A DNA stretch of 64,000 bases, taken from the NCBI RefSeq assembly GCF_900130015.1, contig NZ_FQXS01000001.1, forward strand, positions 372,001 through 436,000. The letters run 5' to 3'. How positions within the stretch are numbered: position 1 is the stretch's first letter; each line of letters starts with the position of its first letter. The notes below the pieces were generated by a model. That model saw only the letters and a program-made list of their open reading frames with translations, did not search any database and was not told where the DNA came from. The translations under genes and the position numbers were made by a program. Shown here one piece after another: positions 17,854 through 28,982 of this stretch. Source of the DNA: Desulfofustis glycolicus DSM 9705. GTDB lineage: Bacteria; Desulfobacterota; Desulfobulbia; Desulfobulbales; Desulfocapsaceae.

Positions 17854-19417
17854 TTCTCTGCACCAACACCTCCGCAAAACGGCATCAGCGCTTGCCGGCG
17901 CCAGGGAGGCGATCCCCTCCTCGCTTCAGCTTCGCGAAGTGGGCACCGTCCATTCCTGCGGCTCCGGGATCGCCATGATCCGCAACCTGCGCAACATTGT
18001 CATCGATGAACTGCTCAACATCACCGGCGGTGGTCGGGCGCTCGCCTTCAATATCGACCAGGAGTTCACGGGCGCCGTGCTCCTTGATCACGCCGGCACG
18101 GTCCGCGGCGGAGCCGAGGTCACCGGTACCGGGCGGGTGATGGATTTCCCGGTTGGTGAAAAGCTGCTCGGACGCCTGGTAGACGCCAGAGGGGCGCCGC
18201 TTGATCGGAGGGGATCGATCGGTGCCGAAGAGCGCTGGCCCGTGGAACGGCCGGCCCCGGGAATCATGGACCGGGACCCGGTCACCGTTCCCCTGGCCAC
18301 CGGACTCAAGGTAATCGACGCGCTGATCCCCATCGGCAGGGGCCAGCGGGAGTTGATCCTGGGCGACCGACAGACCGGGAAAACCGCACTGGCCGTGGAC
18401 ACCATGATCAACCAGCGGGACCAGGATGTGCGGTGCATTTACTGCGCCATCGGCAAACGCGCTTCGGCCGTCGCACGGGTAATTGCCGATCTCAAACAGT
18501 ACCAGGCACTCGATTACTGCACAATCGTAGTGGCAACCGAGGATGACCCGCCAGGACTGCAATTCATCGCGCCTTACGCAGCCATGACCCTTGGCGAATT
18601 CTACATGGCCTCAGGCCATGACGTGTTGCTGGTCTTCGATGACCTCACCCGCCATGCCCGGGCCTATCGGGAGCTTTCCCTGCTGCTGCGCAGGCCCCCC
18701 GGTCGCGAGGCCTTTCCCGGTGACATCTTCTACATTCACGCCCGCCTCCTCGAACGTTCCACCCACCTTCGCGATTCTCTGGGTGGCGGCTCACTCACCG
18801 CGCTGCCGATCGTCGAAACCGAGGCCCAGAATATTTCTGCCTATATCCCGACCAACCTGATCTCGATCACCGACGGTCAGATATACCTGTCGCCCGATCT
18901 CTTTCAGAAAGGGGTCCTGCCGGCGGTTGATGTCGGCAAATCGGTCTCACGGGTCGGCGGCAAGACACAACTCGCCGCCTATCGGGCGGTCGCCGGCGAT
19001 CTCAAGCTGGCCTACAGCCAGTTCGAGGAACTGGAGGCCTTCTCCCGCTTCGGTACCCGCCTCGACGAGGAGACCAGGCAGACGCTGCGCCGCGGACGCC
19101 GGGTGCGGGCGGTGCTGAACCAACCGCAATATAGTCCGCTGCCGGTCAGCCATCAGATAGCTGTTCTTGCCGCAGCCAGCCAAGGGGTTTTCGATTCAAT
19201 CGCGCCCGAACAAGTAGCGGAAACAGAACAACGCATCCGCCAGGCCTTTGACCGCCAATTCGAGACGCTGCGAAACAAAATCGACCAGGGAGAAAAACTC
19301 TCCGAAGAGGACATGGAATCCCTCGCCGGCATGGCCAGGGAGCAGATCCCGGAACCTCCGGACCAGGAAGGCAAGGAAAGCAATGCAGACCATTCAGGAC
19401 CTGAAGAAGACCATTGA
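17846..19417 (+). CDS. atpA: N-type ATPase alpha subunit
   Basis: 523 residues from the ATG at 17846, chosen over 17822 because a GAGGAACGAG ribosome site sits just upstream and MPDSLHQHL is a natural start. The non-catalytic P-loop GDRQTGKT is at 173-180. PSVVYPPNLIS-like and arginine-finger regions are recognisable ([15 protein letters not shown]). It alternates with beta in the F1 head. It overlaps the gamma gene start by 35 bases. Confidence 0.96.
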   Translation: MPDSLHQHLRKTASALAGAREAIPSSLQLREVGTVHSCGSGIAMIRNLRNIVIDELLNITGGGRALAFNIDQEFTGAVLLDHAGTVRGGAEVTGTGRVMDFPVGEKLLGRLVDARGAPLDRRGSIGAEERWPVERPAPGIMDRDPVTVPLATGLKVIDALIPIGRGQRELILGDRQTGKTALAVDTMINQRDQDVRCIYCAIGKRASAVARVIADLKQYQALDYCTIVVATEDDPPGLQFIAPYAAMTLGEFYMASGHDVLLVFDDLTRHARAYRELSLLLRRPPGREAFPGDIFYIHARLLERSTHLRDSLGGGSLTALPIVETEAQNISAYIPTNLISITDGQIYLSPDLFQKGVLPAVDVGKSVSRVGGKTQLAAYRAVAGDLKLAYSQFEELEAFSRFGTRLDEETRQTLRRGRRVRAVLNQPQYSPLPVSHQIAVLAAASQGVFDSIAPEQVAETEQRIRQAFDRQFETLRNKIDQGEKLSEEDMESLAGMAREQIPEPPDQEGKESNADHSGPEEDH

Positions 19418-20264
19418 CAGCACCGAGGACCTGCAGTCGGTGGTCAAGACCATGAAGTCGCTGGCGGCGGTGAACATCCGCCAATTCGAGCGGGCGGTTG
19501 AATCGCTGCAGGATTATTATCGCACGATCGAGCTGGGACTGACTGCCGCCCTGTCCTCGACAACAGTACTGCCACGGGAGCACCAAGGCCGGGCCAGGCG
19601 ACACGGGCAGGGACTTGTCGTGTTCGGTTCAGACCAGGGAATGTGCGGCCAGCTCAACGAACAGGTAGCTTCCCTGGCCATGGAAACGCTGGATCATTCC
19701 CCGGACAAGCAAACAGAGGCCCGCTTGCTCGCAGTTGGCGAACGCGTGGCCGTCCGGCTCGAGGACGCCGGCGGCCAGGTCGCCGGCTATCTTCCGGTAC
19801 CCACCTCGGTCACTGCCATCGGCGGGAAGGTCCGGGAAATTCTCGAGGTAATCGATGAATGGCAAGCTGATCACCAGCTCGAACGCGTCTTCCTGCTGTT
19901 TTGCGTACCGACGAGCGGTAGCCGCTTTGAAGCAACCAAAATGCGGCTGCTACCGTTCGATCGACAATGGTTTCTCCGCTACCGGCAGGTTCAATGGCCC
20001 ACCCGCAACCTTCCGCAATTTTCGGCTCACTGGCCGACCCTGTTCACCTCGCTGGTCCGCCAATATCTCTTCGTCTCTCTGTTCCGCGCCTTCGCATCAT
20101 CGTTGGCCAGTGAAAACGCCAGTCGTCTCGCCGCAATGCAGGGAGCGGAACGCAACATCAAGGAAAGACTGGAGGAATTGAGTGCAGACTACAACCAGTT
20201 GCGCCAGATGAGCATCACCTCTGAACTGCTGGATATCGTCTCCGGATTCGAGGCACTCCGCTGA
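19383..20264 (+). CDS. atpG: N-type ATPase gamma subunit (divergent)
   Basis: 293 residues from ATG 19383; the frame is open from 19248 but that part lies inside atpA. The N-terminal helix starts with [25 protein letters not shown] and the C-terminal helix ends in [38 protein letters not shown]-like residues, both standard for gamma, with a central domain in between. It is the last gene of the operon and the rotor shaft. The alpha-to-gamma overlap of 35 bases is long, which supports translational coupling. Confidence 0.92.
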   Translation: MQTIQDLKKTIDSTEDLQSVVKTMKSLAAVNIRQFERAVESLQDYYRTIELGLTAALSSTTVLPREHQGRARRHGQGLVVFGSDQGMCGQLNEQVASLAMETLDHSPDKQTEARLLAVGERVAVRLEDAGGQVAGYLPVPTSVTAIGGKVREILEVIDEWQADHQLERVFLLFCVPTSGSRFEATKMRLLPFDRQWFLRYRQVQWPTRNLPQFSAHWPTLFTSLVRQYLFVSLFRAFASSLASENASRLAAMQGAERNIKERLEELSADYNQLRQMSITSELLDIVSGFEALR

Positions 20265-20705
20265 TGGAGCATCGGCCGCAAACCGAAAAATCGGAACCGT
20301 GTCAGAGCGCAGGACTATCGGGAGACCGCATCGTACTCGACCAGGTCACCCCCCACTTTTCCCGGAGTTACCATCCCGGTGTAGATTGTCTGTCACACTT
20401 ATTTGTTCGCTGTCCACGAACGTTGCCGCGGGTCTGATCATACCCGACAGCGCCAGAGGGGTTCTGGCACAACTCCTGCATCATTTTCAACGAGCGCCGA
20501 CCTTCCCGCATGGAGACCCGGGCGGCGCGAGCAACAGCGTAGTGCAAACCGAGAGACCGTCCGGGCCCGGGAGAAACCACAGGCGACGGCATCGCTGATG
20601 GAAAGATCGAGCGCTTTTGATTTGTGACAGCCGGCTTACCGGTGTTACTCGATAGTATCGAGGCAGCGGCAGAACGTGGCTGCCTTTTTCAGCAGAGAGG
20701 TAGAT
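20265..20705. other. Gap after the ATPase operon
   Basis: 441 bases. Several open frames exist in all phases, but none has a ribosome site with a recognisable product. No terminator with a T-tract was found, so I cannot say where the operon transcript ends. Confidence 0.4.
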
Positions 20706-20960
20706 ATGTACGACAAACATGAATTGTGCAAGAAGATAGCCGAAATCTATCCCGACATCGGCGAATGTGGTATCGGTATCGAAGTCGACTACAGTGACGA
20801 TAAAAACGTCTGGATCGTGCACCTGAAAAAGGGTGAGCATGAACTTGACCATCACCTGGAGATCGCCGATGCGGATCGTTGCATGGACGGTGAGCAATGT
20901 GTGGGCCTCGGCCTGGAAATTGCTCAGCTGAAAAGCAACATCAAAGGACAGCAGTTCTGA
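20706..20960 (+). CDS. Small acidic protein of unknown function
   Basis: 84 residues, starting at ATG 20706 after AGAGAGGTAGAT. Opening MYDKHELCKKIAEIYPDIGEC, then a short alternating region (GIEVDYSDDKNVWIVHLKKG) and a helix with paired cysteines (ADADRCMDGEQCV). It is rich in Asp and Glu. I do not recognise the family. It lies downstream of atpG with a 441-base gap, so a link to the ATPase is not supported. Confidence 0.6.
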   Translation: MYDKHELCKKIAEIYPDIGECGIGIEVDYSDDKNVWIVHLKKGEHELDHHLEIADADRCMDGEQCVGLGLEIAQLKSNIKGQQF

Positions 20961-21569
20961 TCCGCACCGAAACCGCTCTACGGTGATGATGCGCTTTCCA
21001 GCCCGACAAAGCATTTTAATCGTTTGCAATTACTTTTTTTGGGGACTCAGTCTTCCCGAATGGGACCGGACTGTCACGTGCCAAAAACGGCGATAGTCTG
21101 CAGGACTGTGCAGCCGCGGTTTCAATCCAGCACCAACCGCCCTGCAGATGACAGCGATGGAGGGCAGTCTCCGGGCCTTGGAACACGGCCGAACTGCTTC
21201 CCGCTCCGGTTCCGGGCGCTACTCCCGTGAGTAAAGATAGCGCCAGTGCCGCGCAGCTGGATCATTTTCCCGAAGGCGGAATCAATGAGGCGGTCACCAG
21301 CGCCCTCGCCGATTCCGCCTGTCCCGTTCATCTGTTGGCGGAGACCAGAAAACCCCGGAGGGGCACACCGGACGAACTACTCGACTACGAGGGCATATCA
21401 ACACCGCTGCTGATCGTGGAAAAGGTCCGGGAATTGCTGTCGGAACGCAATTACCTCCACTATCCGGGTTATCTGGTGAGTCGAGGCACGGCGGGTTGGC
21501 TCCCGAAGTCATGATTGCTGACCTGCGGAGAGAAAAACATGAGTCCATCAGCAGAAGGAGAACAAACGT
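20961..21569. other. Gap without a supported gene
   Basis: 609 bases. A GTG-started frame of 95 codons (21227-21514) is the longest, but it has no ribosome site and no familiar pattern. I see no RNA gene. It may be decayed sequence. Confidence 0.4.
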
Positions 21570-21776
21570 ATGAGTACCCCTGTCAATCATTGTCCCGGTT
21601 TTGAATCTTTCCGGAACCTGAAATCGTTTATCTGCACCTGCTCGCATTGTGGCGCTGAAAAGGAAATATTTTCCGACGAGTTCGACCGCGAGCATCGATG
21701 TAGTCAATGCCGGCAGAAAATCGACTTTGCCAAATGCGAGTATCGTGCCGGGGCCGAAGACAAAACACCGAGATAG
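21570..21776 (+). CDS. Small zinc-ribbon protein
   Basis: 68 residues. Two cysteine pairs, CSHC (residues 29-32) and CSQC (residues 44-47), are 11 residues apart and form a likely zinc ribbon. The N-terminal CPGFESFRNLKSFIC adds two more cysteines. An AAGGAG sequence precedes the ATG by nine bases. Short zinc-ribbon proteins of this size are common in sulfate reducers and their relatives, but their role is not known. It is flanked by gaps. Confidence 0.65.
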   Translation: MSTPVNHCPGFESFRNLKSFICTCSHCGAEKEIFSDEFDREHRCSQCRQKIDFAKCEYRAGAEDKTPR

Positions 21777-21982
21777 ATCACCTCAGATTTGCATCGCCGC
21801 CACAAACCTGAAGTGTGTGGCGTTCGCACCCGGGTCGCAAATCGGACGATGCGTGACCGATCCGCCGCAACCCCGTTCTGCCGGTCAACATCATACGTTT
21901 TAGCCGTCATCAGGGTGAACGGGCGAATCGACGTTGCCGCACCGGGTTCTGGAGAGCGGCAACGACTGCTGCCTGCTGGCCA

Positions 21983-22333
21983 CTAATAGAGTTGTTCGGA
22001 GCCCACTTCCATCATGCCGAGAACAACGTTGATCAACGCGTTGAAAAGTAGACTCACGGCGCTGGAGAAACAGAAAACCGGAAGCAGCGATACCTGCTTT
22101 TTCCTCCGCCTTCTCAAATAATAAAAGAGCGCATTAAAGCCGGACACCATGATCCCGATAAAGATGACCATACCGACACCATAGCCAAACTTCAGTCCAA
22201 TTCGGGACAGGCCAAGCGATCCCATCTGGACTTCCATGACATAGGGAAGTAACAGGTAACCGAGGGCGAAGTGGCCGAAAAGAATGAGCACTGCCATCAG
22301 CGTGTATATTGTCGAGCGTGGTTGTTGTATCAT
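21983..22333 (-). CDS. Small multi-spanning membrane protein
   Basis: 116 residues with three hydrophobic segments (about 9-29, 47-68 and 80-106) and a basic loop (RRRRKK) before the last. The start overlaps the stop of the upstream 64-residue gene by four bases, so the two are coupled. The family is not recognised. Ending in EVGSEQLY with no signal for export, it is likely an inner-membrane protein. Confidence 0.55.
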   Translation of the reverse strand: MIQQPRSTIYTLMAVLILFGHFALGYLLLPYVMEVQMGSLGLSRIGLKFGYGVGMVIFIGIMVSGFNALFYYLRRRRKKQVSLLPVFCFSSAVSLLFNALINVVLGMMEVGSEQLY

Positions 22334-22524
22334 TTCAGCAATCCGTTACCCATGATCTTGTTCGGCTTCAGGCGACGCATCATCTCAATCATGAAGAGCA
22401 GCGGCACAACGTCCCCGAAGACAAATAAACCATCTGGAATTATTAATTTATATCCAGACGTCTGCACGCCCCCCCGGCCCCCGAACTCGTTAGAACGGTC
22501 ATCTTTCATACTCCCGATGCCCAT
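22330..22524 (-). CDS. Small protein coupled to a membrane protein gene
   Basis: 64 residues. AGGAGG sits six bases before the ATG, the strongest ribosome site in this sparse region, which argues that it is real. The C-terminal 35 residues include a moderately hydrophobic stretch (LFVFGDVVPLLFMIEMM) and a basic tail. It overlaps the next gene by four bases. Function not recognised. Confidence 0.55.
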   Translation of the reverse strand: MGIGSMKDDRSNEFGGRGGVQTSGYKLIIPDGLFVFGDVVPLLFMIEMMRRLKPNKIMGNGLLK

Positions 22525-23428
22525 GATTTTCCTCCTGCTTTGTGTGCCGATATTTCATTGGATAGCCGCTCCAGCGCCTGTTCGCGGAGCATCCGGTGCC
22601 GCGATACGTGACAGTCCTGTTTCACCGGATGACATCCGGCTTTCCCGGAATCGTGCTGGGCTCGGCGACTGTGGTTGCCACACGATAAAATCGTGGACGA
22701 GTTTCACTCAGCCTCTTCAAGGATCTCAATGTGCTGGCGGATGTGACACTCACCATCACAACAGTCATAGCAGCCATCTTTTCGGAGCGGCTTTCCTGGA
22801 GCCACGCGGTTCCACCATCCAGCCGTGTACCGACTGAGTCGACTTCCGGGATACATGGTATACGGGAAGGATGAACAGAGACTGTCTCAGTGAGACTCTT
22901 GCAAGATATTTGCCACGTTTGCACAGGACTATTGTCGCTCGTCGCTCCCCAGCGGCGATCCCTTGAATGCCAGAAACCAAGGCGCGGGCCTGAACCGCCT
23001 GGGCAACCCGCTGTTCGGGCTACGGGGTATGCCGGGAAGGAGTCGGGACGATGGATATTTTGCCCAGGATTCACAGCCGTTATGGTGCGAAAATACGGTG
23101 CTGACCGGATAGCCGTAGCCACTTACAGGTGTTATCGGTGGAAAAATCACCGCAATGGCGACTGGTAATGGACGCTGAGACTCAGGGCGAATTGGCGGTG
23201 CTCTCGCAGAGCGCCAACAAGAGTCGGCTGCGGTTTCTTCCCTCCAGACATCACTTTTTCCCTCGACCCTGCTTTCAGCCAGAAAAGCCGGGTTGATAAG
23301 TTGTAGCGTCCAGCTTACCGTCATAGGTATTCGGATCGGAAATACGACCGATGGAATCCCAACATCCGACGTCTGAACCAGTCGATACGCCGGAATGATA
23401 TACCAGCAAAAGCAGATGGAGGAACGAC
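22525..23428. other. Long gap without a supported gene
   Basis: 904 bases between a minus-strand pair and the SDR gene. Open frames on both strands (longest 166 codons at 22622-23122 on the minus strand) have proline/arginine/serine-rich translations without domain features or good ribosome sites. It could be decayed coding sequence or regulatory DNA. I see no tRNA or hairpin-terminator. Confidence 0.4.
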
Positions 23429-24163
23429 ATGTCACCGCAGAGCAAACGTGTAGCATTGGTAACCGGTGCCAATCGAGGGATCGGCCTGGAGATTTCGAGG
23501 CAGTTGGCCAAACGCGACTATTCCGTGATTCTCGGCTGCCGAGATGAAGAGAAATGCAGGCAGGCTCAGCGGGAATTGACGGCTGTATCGCCCGATGTCT
23601 CTATCACCCGCCTCGATGTCAGCGATCCGACCTCGATCGTTGCCGCCGCAGAGAGGATCAGGGACCAGTTCCAAAGGCTCGACGTACTCGTCAACAATGC
23701 CGGCATCATGATCGACGGAGAGGCGGGCATACTGGACCTGCCGTTGACTCTGCTCCAGAACACCCTGGAAACAAATTCCTATGGCCCTTTACTGCTGAGC
23801 CAGAGCTGCCTACCGATCATGCGGACAAACGGATACGGCCGTATCGTCAACATCGCCAGCACGCTTGGAGCACTGACCGACATCGCGAGTCCGGAATCGT
23901 CTTCTTCGGCAATCAATTCCCCGGCCTACCGGCTGTCGAAAACGATGCTGAACGGAATTACCGCGCTGCTGGCCAGAGAACTGAAGGACGAAAACATTCT
24001 CGTCAATTCGGTCTGTCCCGGCTGGGTCAGAACAGATCTTGGCGGCCCGGCAGCGCCGCTGACGCCCGAACAGGCGGCGGAAACTCCGGTCTGGCTGGCA
24101 ACTTTGCCGGACGATGGTCCGACCGGCGGTTTTTTCCGCGAGCACCAGCCGATTCCCTGGTGA
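23429..24163 (+). CDS. Short-chain dehydrogenase/reductase
   Basis: 244 residues. It has the TGANRGIG dinucleotide loop at residues 13-20, NNAGIM in the core, a Ser-rich catalytic region and YRLSK with the catalytic Tyr and Lys. This is a classical SDR, close to the plant carbonyl-reductase-like branch. Its last part (PDDGPTGGFFREHQPIPW) is typical of that group. It should reduce a carbonyl with NADPH. A GGAGGAACGAC ribosome site precedes the ATG. It stands alone; no pathway is indicated. Confidence 0.9.
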   Translation: MSPQSKRVALVTGANRGIGLEISRQLAKRDYSVILGCRDEEKCRQAQRELTAVSPDVSITRLDVSDPTSIVAAAERIRDQFQRLDVLVNNAGIMIDGEAGILDLPLTLLQNTLETNSYGPLLLSQSCLPIMRTNGYGRIVNIASTLGALTDIASPESSSSAINSPAYRLSKTMLNGITALLARELKDENILVNSVCPGWVRTDLGGPAAPLTPEQAAETPVWLATLPDDGPTGGFFREHQPIPW

Positions 24164-24189
24164 CCGCTGCGGTGATACAGGCTGCCTGG

Positions 24190-24813
24190 CTACCGGATGC
24201 TCGGGTCTCGGTCCATGATCTGCTTGAGTTTGCGCTGATAGTTGGTGTTTTTCTTCGTGGCCAGCCCGAGCAATTCCCTGACCTGAAGAACCTTTTCGGC
24301 CGTTTCATGCTCGATCGCCACGGTCTGCATCGCCAGATCAGCGATACGGACTTCACCATATTCCACTCGGCATGACCCGACCAGGTAGAGAAACCGCTGT
24401 TTCCGCACCGGTACGAGCCTGATGCCAGAACACGATGGTAGTATCTCCCGTATCAACTTCCATTCGTCGATCATCGTTTCTGCGCCAAGGTCGGGTAAAT
24501 CGAGTGACAGTGCGGGAAAAAGCTGACCATTCAATACGTTTGACTGGAGAGGAAAGGAGAGTTTGAACCGCGGCTTCCATAGTTCGAGCGGTCCAAGAGT
24601 TTCGAGAAGCGACTTCATTTCCAGCCGGCTATCCCGTATTTTCACGCTGCTCGAGACGTCTGTTCTCGTGACCAGATAGGTATCGCTACTCTTCCTGATC
24701 GTGGGGGATGATTCCTATCGACGGATCCGGCCGGCAACGACTGTCAGATCGTGGTCGAATATGCGAAACTCGTAGCGTGCGATGATTGTATCCTCGTCGG
24801 AACCGATGTTCAT
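24190..24813 (-). pseudogene. Gene interrupted by an in-frame TAG codon
   Basis: From an ATG at 24813 the minus strand reads 32 sensible codons (IGSDEDTIIARYEFRIFD...), then TAG at 24717-24715, then continues in the same frame for 174 codons to the stop at 24190. The downstream part alone could start at a GTG at 24645 to give 151 residues. Content is mixed alpha/beta with many Glu, Arg and Leu residues; the family is not certain, though it resembles short CYTH-like or unnamed conserved proteins. A nonsense mutation is the simplest reading; readthrough or pyrrolysine insertion is a less likely alternative. Confidence 0.5.
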
Positions 24814-25154
24814 AGCAGAACGATGCCTCCCGGCACAACTGCTTATTCATTTCAATTCAATTATCTCGCCGGCATACCGATTGACGCCCGAACACGTCGG
24901 TCTGGAAAAATTATAGCAAGAAAGCCGATTTGCACACTGCCCTGCAACGGAATGCACCCCGGTTGAAGAGCGTTCCTCCACCTTGATCTCAAGCAATAAA
25001 ACCGTGTACATCACCGACTATGAAATCGTCCATGGAATCCGAGGAGGAGATGGCCGAGTCGGCAGGACTGCTGCTTCGGCAATCGATCTGCCGGGAGCGC
25101 CAGCTTGCCACGGCAAGTTCTTCTACAAGATGGGATAGATACCGATCATTGCAA
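24814..25154. other. Gap before the tRNA terminator
   Basis: 341 bases. A short open frame starts at 25020 but runs across the tRNA terminator hairpin, so I do not accept it. Nothing else was recognised. Confidence 0.4.
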
Positions 25155-25203
25155 GAAAAAAGCGCTGATGTACCAGGTTTACACACCTGGATACTCCAGC
25201 GCT
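25155..25203 (-). terminator. Terminator downstream of the tRNA gene
   Basis: A long, interrupted hairpin (AGCGCTG at 25161-25167 against AGCGCT at 25198-25203, with CCAGGT and ACCTGG pairing inside). On the minus strand it is followed at once by a T-run (complement of 25155-25160). It lies about 50 bases past the tRNA 3' end. A second small hairpin (CCTCCG ... CGGAGG, 25219-25238) lies between. Confidence 0.7.
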
Positions 25204-25251
25204 CTATACTGAATAACCCTCCGTAATGATACCGGAGGATTATGGTCTTGA

Positions 25252-25329
25252 TGGTGGCGATGCAGGGACTTGAACCCCGGACTCTGCGGATATGAGCCGC
25301 ATGCTCTGACCAGCTGAGCTACATCGCCA
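25252..25329 (-). tRNA. tRNA with anticodon CAU (Met elongator or Ile2)
   Basis: 75 bases plus an encoded CCA (25252-25254). The acceptor stem TGGCGAT pairs with ATCGCCA, and the D-arm AGCTC..GAGC, the anticodon arm TGCGG-CTCATAT-CCGCA and the T-loop GGTTCAAGTCC are all complete. The anticodon is CAT. Initiator features (three G-C pairs at the anticodon stem) are absent, so it is an elongator Met tRNA or a lysidine-modified Ile2 tRNA. Confidence 0.9.
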
Positions 25330-25428
25330 TTGTGCAAAGGTCACAATTGATACATCATCGAGTTTTTTGTGTCAACCATTTCTTGGCCGGAGGGCCTGTT
25401 TCTGGCCGGAACCGGACCCCATGGCGGC

Positions 25429-25467
25429 AGAAAACAAAACAGGGGGACCGCACAAGCGATCCCCCTG
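25429..25467 (-). terminator. Terminator after groEL
   Basis: CAGGGGGA (25440-25447) pairs with TCCCCCTG (25460-25467). On the minus strand the hairpin is followed by TTTTGTTTTC, a good T-tract. It sits 45 bases past the groEL stop. Confidence 0.7.
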
Positions 25468-25511
25468 GGGTTACAACATCCGGGTGAAACCGGAGGAACT
25501 GCGGGAGGTCA

Positions 25512-27182
<1,671 letters not shown>

Positions 27183-27237
27183 TTATCTTTTCAAGCATTT
27201 AAGTACGGTTAAAACAATGATTTCCAGGGAAACACTG

Positions 27238-27525
27238 TTATTCCACGATTCCCAGGACGTCATCCTCACGCATGATCAGATAGTCCTCGCCGTCAAGCTT
27301 CACATCAGTGCCGCCATATTTGGAGAACAGGACGACATCTCCTGCTTTGACCTGCAGAGCTACGCGCTCTCCGGAATCGTTGACTTTACCCGGACCGACC
27401 GCAACTACTTTGCCCTGAGCCGGTTTTTCTTTTGCACTGTCGGGGATGATGATGCCACCGGCGGTTTTCTCTTCCTCCTCAAGTCTCTGAACAAGAAGGC
27501 GGTCATTCAACGGACGAATTTTCAT
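27238..27525 (-). CDS. groS: Co-chaperonin GroES
   Basis: 95 residues. The start [17 protein letters not shown], the mobile loop [18 protein letters not shown] and the roof-hairpin are all standard. It caps the GroEL ring. AGGAGG precedes the ATG closely. The two genes form the classic groES-groEL operon. The stretch upstream (27526-27660) should hold the promoter; a heat-shock sigma factor site was not identified with confidence. Confidence 0.99.
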   Translation of the reverse strand: MKIRPLNDRLLVQRLEEEEKTAGGIIIPDSAKEKPAQGKVVAVGPGKVNDSGERVALQVKAGDVVLFSKYGGTDVKLDGEDYLIMREDDVLGIVE

Positions 27526-27660
27526 TGCTTCCTCCTATACTGCTTCGATCTATAATGTTTGTATTTACCGGGACCGTCTCGCCCGAACAGGCATGGTCCC
27601 GCTCGATGCGCCCACGAACCGGGGCTGTCTCAGAACAGGGCAAACTATAGGAGTGGATAA

Positions 27661-27701
27661 ACAAAAATCAAGGGGCGTCGGTATTTTTTTTCCGGCGCCC
27701 C
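27661..27701 (-). terminator. Terminator after ilvE
   Basis: GGGGCGTCGG (27672-27681) pairs with CCGGCGCCCC (27692-27701) with one G-U/mismatch. On the minus strand the hairpin is followed by TTGATTTTTG. It lies 66 bases past the aminotransferase stop and just upstream of groES, separating the two units. Confidence 0.6.
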
Positions 27702-27766
27702 GTATGGTCAACTATCTTCCCGGATTTTCGTTCAGAGAGAGGATCGACAGCGGCACGCAAGCAGAC

Positions 27767-28843
27767 TCAGCCGACCCGCATCGTCCACTTGAAAGGATCT
27801 TCGCTGCGGCCGTACTGGATCGCCTGCAATTCTTCAAACAAACGCTCGGCCAACGGCCCGGCTTCACCCCGGTTGATCGGATAACCGGTGTCATCGCAGA
27901 ACAGTTCACCGACCGGCGATATGACCGCAGCGGTCCCGGTGGCGAACGACTCTTTGAGCGTTCCATCCTGCGAGGCGGCAAGCACTTCGTCGATGGTTAC
28001 CGGCCGCTCTTCCACCTTGATATCCCAGCTCCGGGCCAGCTTGATCACCGAGTCCCTGGTGATACCGCCGAGGATAGAGCCACCCAGCGGCGGGGTGACC
28101 AACGTGTCGTCGAGCATAAAGAAAATATTGCTGGTACCAACCTCTTCGACATAACGTCGCTCGCAGGCATCGAGCCAGAGAACCTGCGTATATCCGGCCT
28201 TATTGGCCATTTCGTAAGCGAGCAGCGAGGCGGCATAATTCCCGGCGGTCTTGACTTCGCCCACGCCGCCCTTGACCGCCCGGACATAATCACGGCAGAC
28301 GAAGATCTTAGTCGGGCTGAAACCGCCCGCATAATACGAGCCGACCGGGCTCATGATCAGATAAAAGATGTAGTTGTCCGCCGGCTTGAGACCGAGAAAC
28401 GGATCGACTCCGATCATTGTCGGCCGCAGGTAGAGCGACGCACCGTTTGCCTCCGGGATCCAGTCGCGGTCGAGATAGACGAGCGCCTTGAGGCCCTGGA
28501 GGATCAAATCGACCGGGAACCGCGGCATGCTCATGCGAACCGCACCCCGGTTCATTCGCTCCAGGTTATCGAGGGGGCGGAACAGGTATATCTGTCCATT
28601 GTCTCCGCGATAGGCCTTGAGGCCCTCGAAAATGGCCTGGCCATAATGGAGAACCGTTGCCGCCGGATCCATCTCGAAAGGCTGATACGAGCAGATCCTG
28701 GCCTGCTGCCAGCCCTGTTCTCGATTCCAGTCCATGCGGAACATGTGGTCGGTGAAATGCCTGCCGAAGCCGAGTTCTTCAACCGCCGGTTTGGGTTTGG
28801 GCGTCTCCGTCTTCTCCAGCGAAATATCAATATCTTTCCACAT
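27767..28843 (-). CDS. ilvE: Branched-chain amino acid aminotransferase
   Basis: 358 residues from the ATG at 28843, preceded by GGAG; an upstream ATG at 28861 has a poorer site. The 350-plus residue length and FGRHFTDHMF, LRPTMIG and NYAASLLAYEMA-like segments match the class IV, eukaryotic-like branched-chain aminotransferase family (BCAT). The PLP lysine is in VGEVKTAGNY. It makes or breaks down valine, leucine and isoleucine by swapping amino groups with glutamate. It is monocistronic, as far as the sequence shows. Confidence 0.95.
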   Translation of the reverse strand: MWKDIDISLEKTETPKPKPAVEELGFGRHFTDHMFRMDWNREQGWQQARICSYQPFEMDPAATVLHYGQAIFEGLKAYRGDNGQIYLFRPLDNLERMNRGAVRMSMPRFPVDLILQGLKALVYLDRDWIPEANGASLYLRPTMIGVDPFLGLKPADNYIFYLIMSPVGSYYAGGFSPTKIFVCRDYVRAVKGGVGEVKTAGNYAASLLAYEMANKAGYTQVLWLDACERRYVEEVGTSNIFFMLDDTLVTPPLGGSILGGITRDSVIKLARSWDIKVEERPVTIDEVLAASQDGTLKESFATGTAAVISPVGELFCDDTGYPINRGEAGPLAERLFEELQAIQYGRSEDPFKWTMRVG

Positions 28844-28982
28844 GATACCGTCTCCATGCACGAGGAATTTTGCTTTTTAATTGAATCCTGCCGGTTTATA
28901 CTGTACCAGTAGCGACAGACCTTACGGGCTACCAAAATAACTCAGCACGATTGCTAAATGCAAACACAATCGCGCTGTACAG

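Noticed and set aside
20299-20598. 99-codon frame containing GLIIPDSARG, reminiscent of the GroES mobile loop
   Set aside because: Only a chance resemblance over ten residues; no other GroES features and no start signal.
21227-21514. 95-codon frame starting with GTG
   Set aside because: No ribosome-binding site and no recognisable domain; kept as gap.
22622-23122. 166-codon frame on the minus strand in the long gap
   Set aside because: Arg/Ser/Pro-rich translation, no ribosome site, no family pattern.
25020-25226. 68-codon frame near the tRNA
   Set aside because: It runs through the tRNA terminator hairpin and has no family pattern.
27526-27660. CIRCE operator ahead of groES
   Set aside because: No TTAGCACTC/GAGTGCTAA pair is present.
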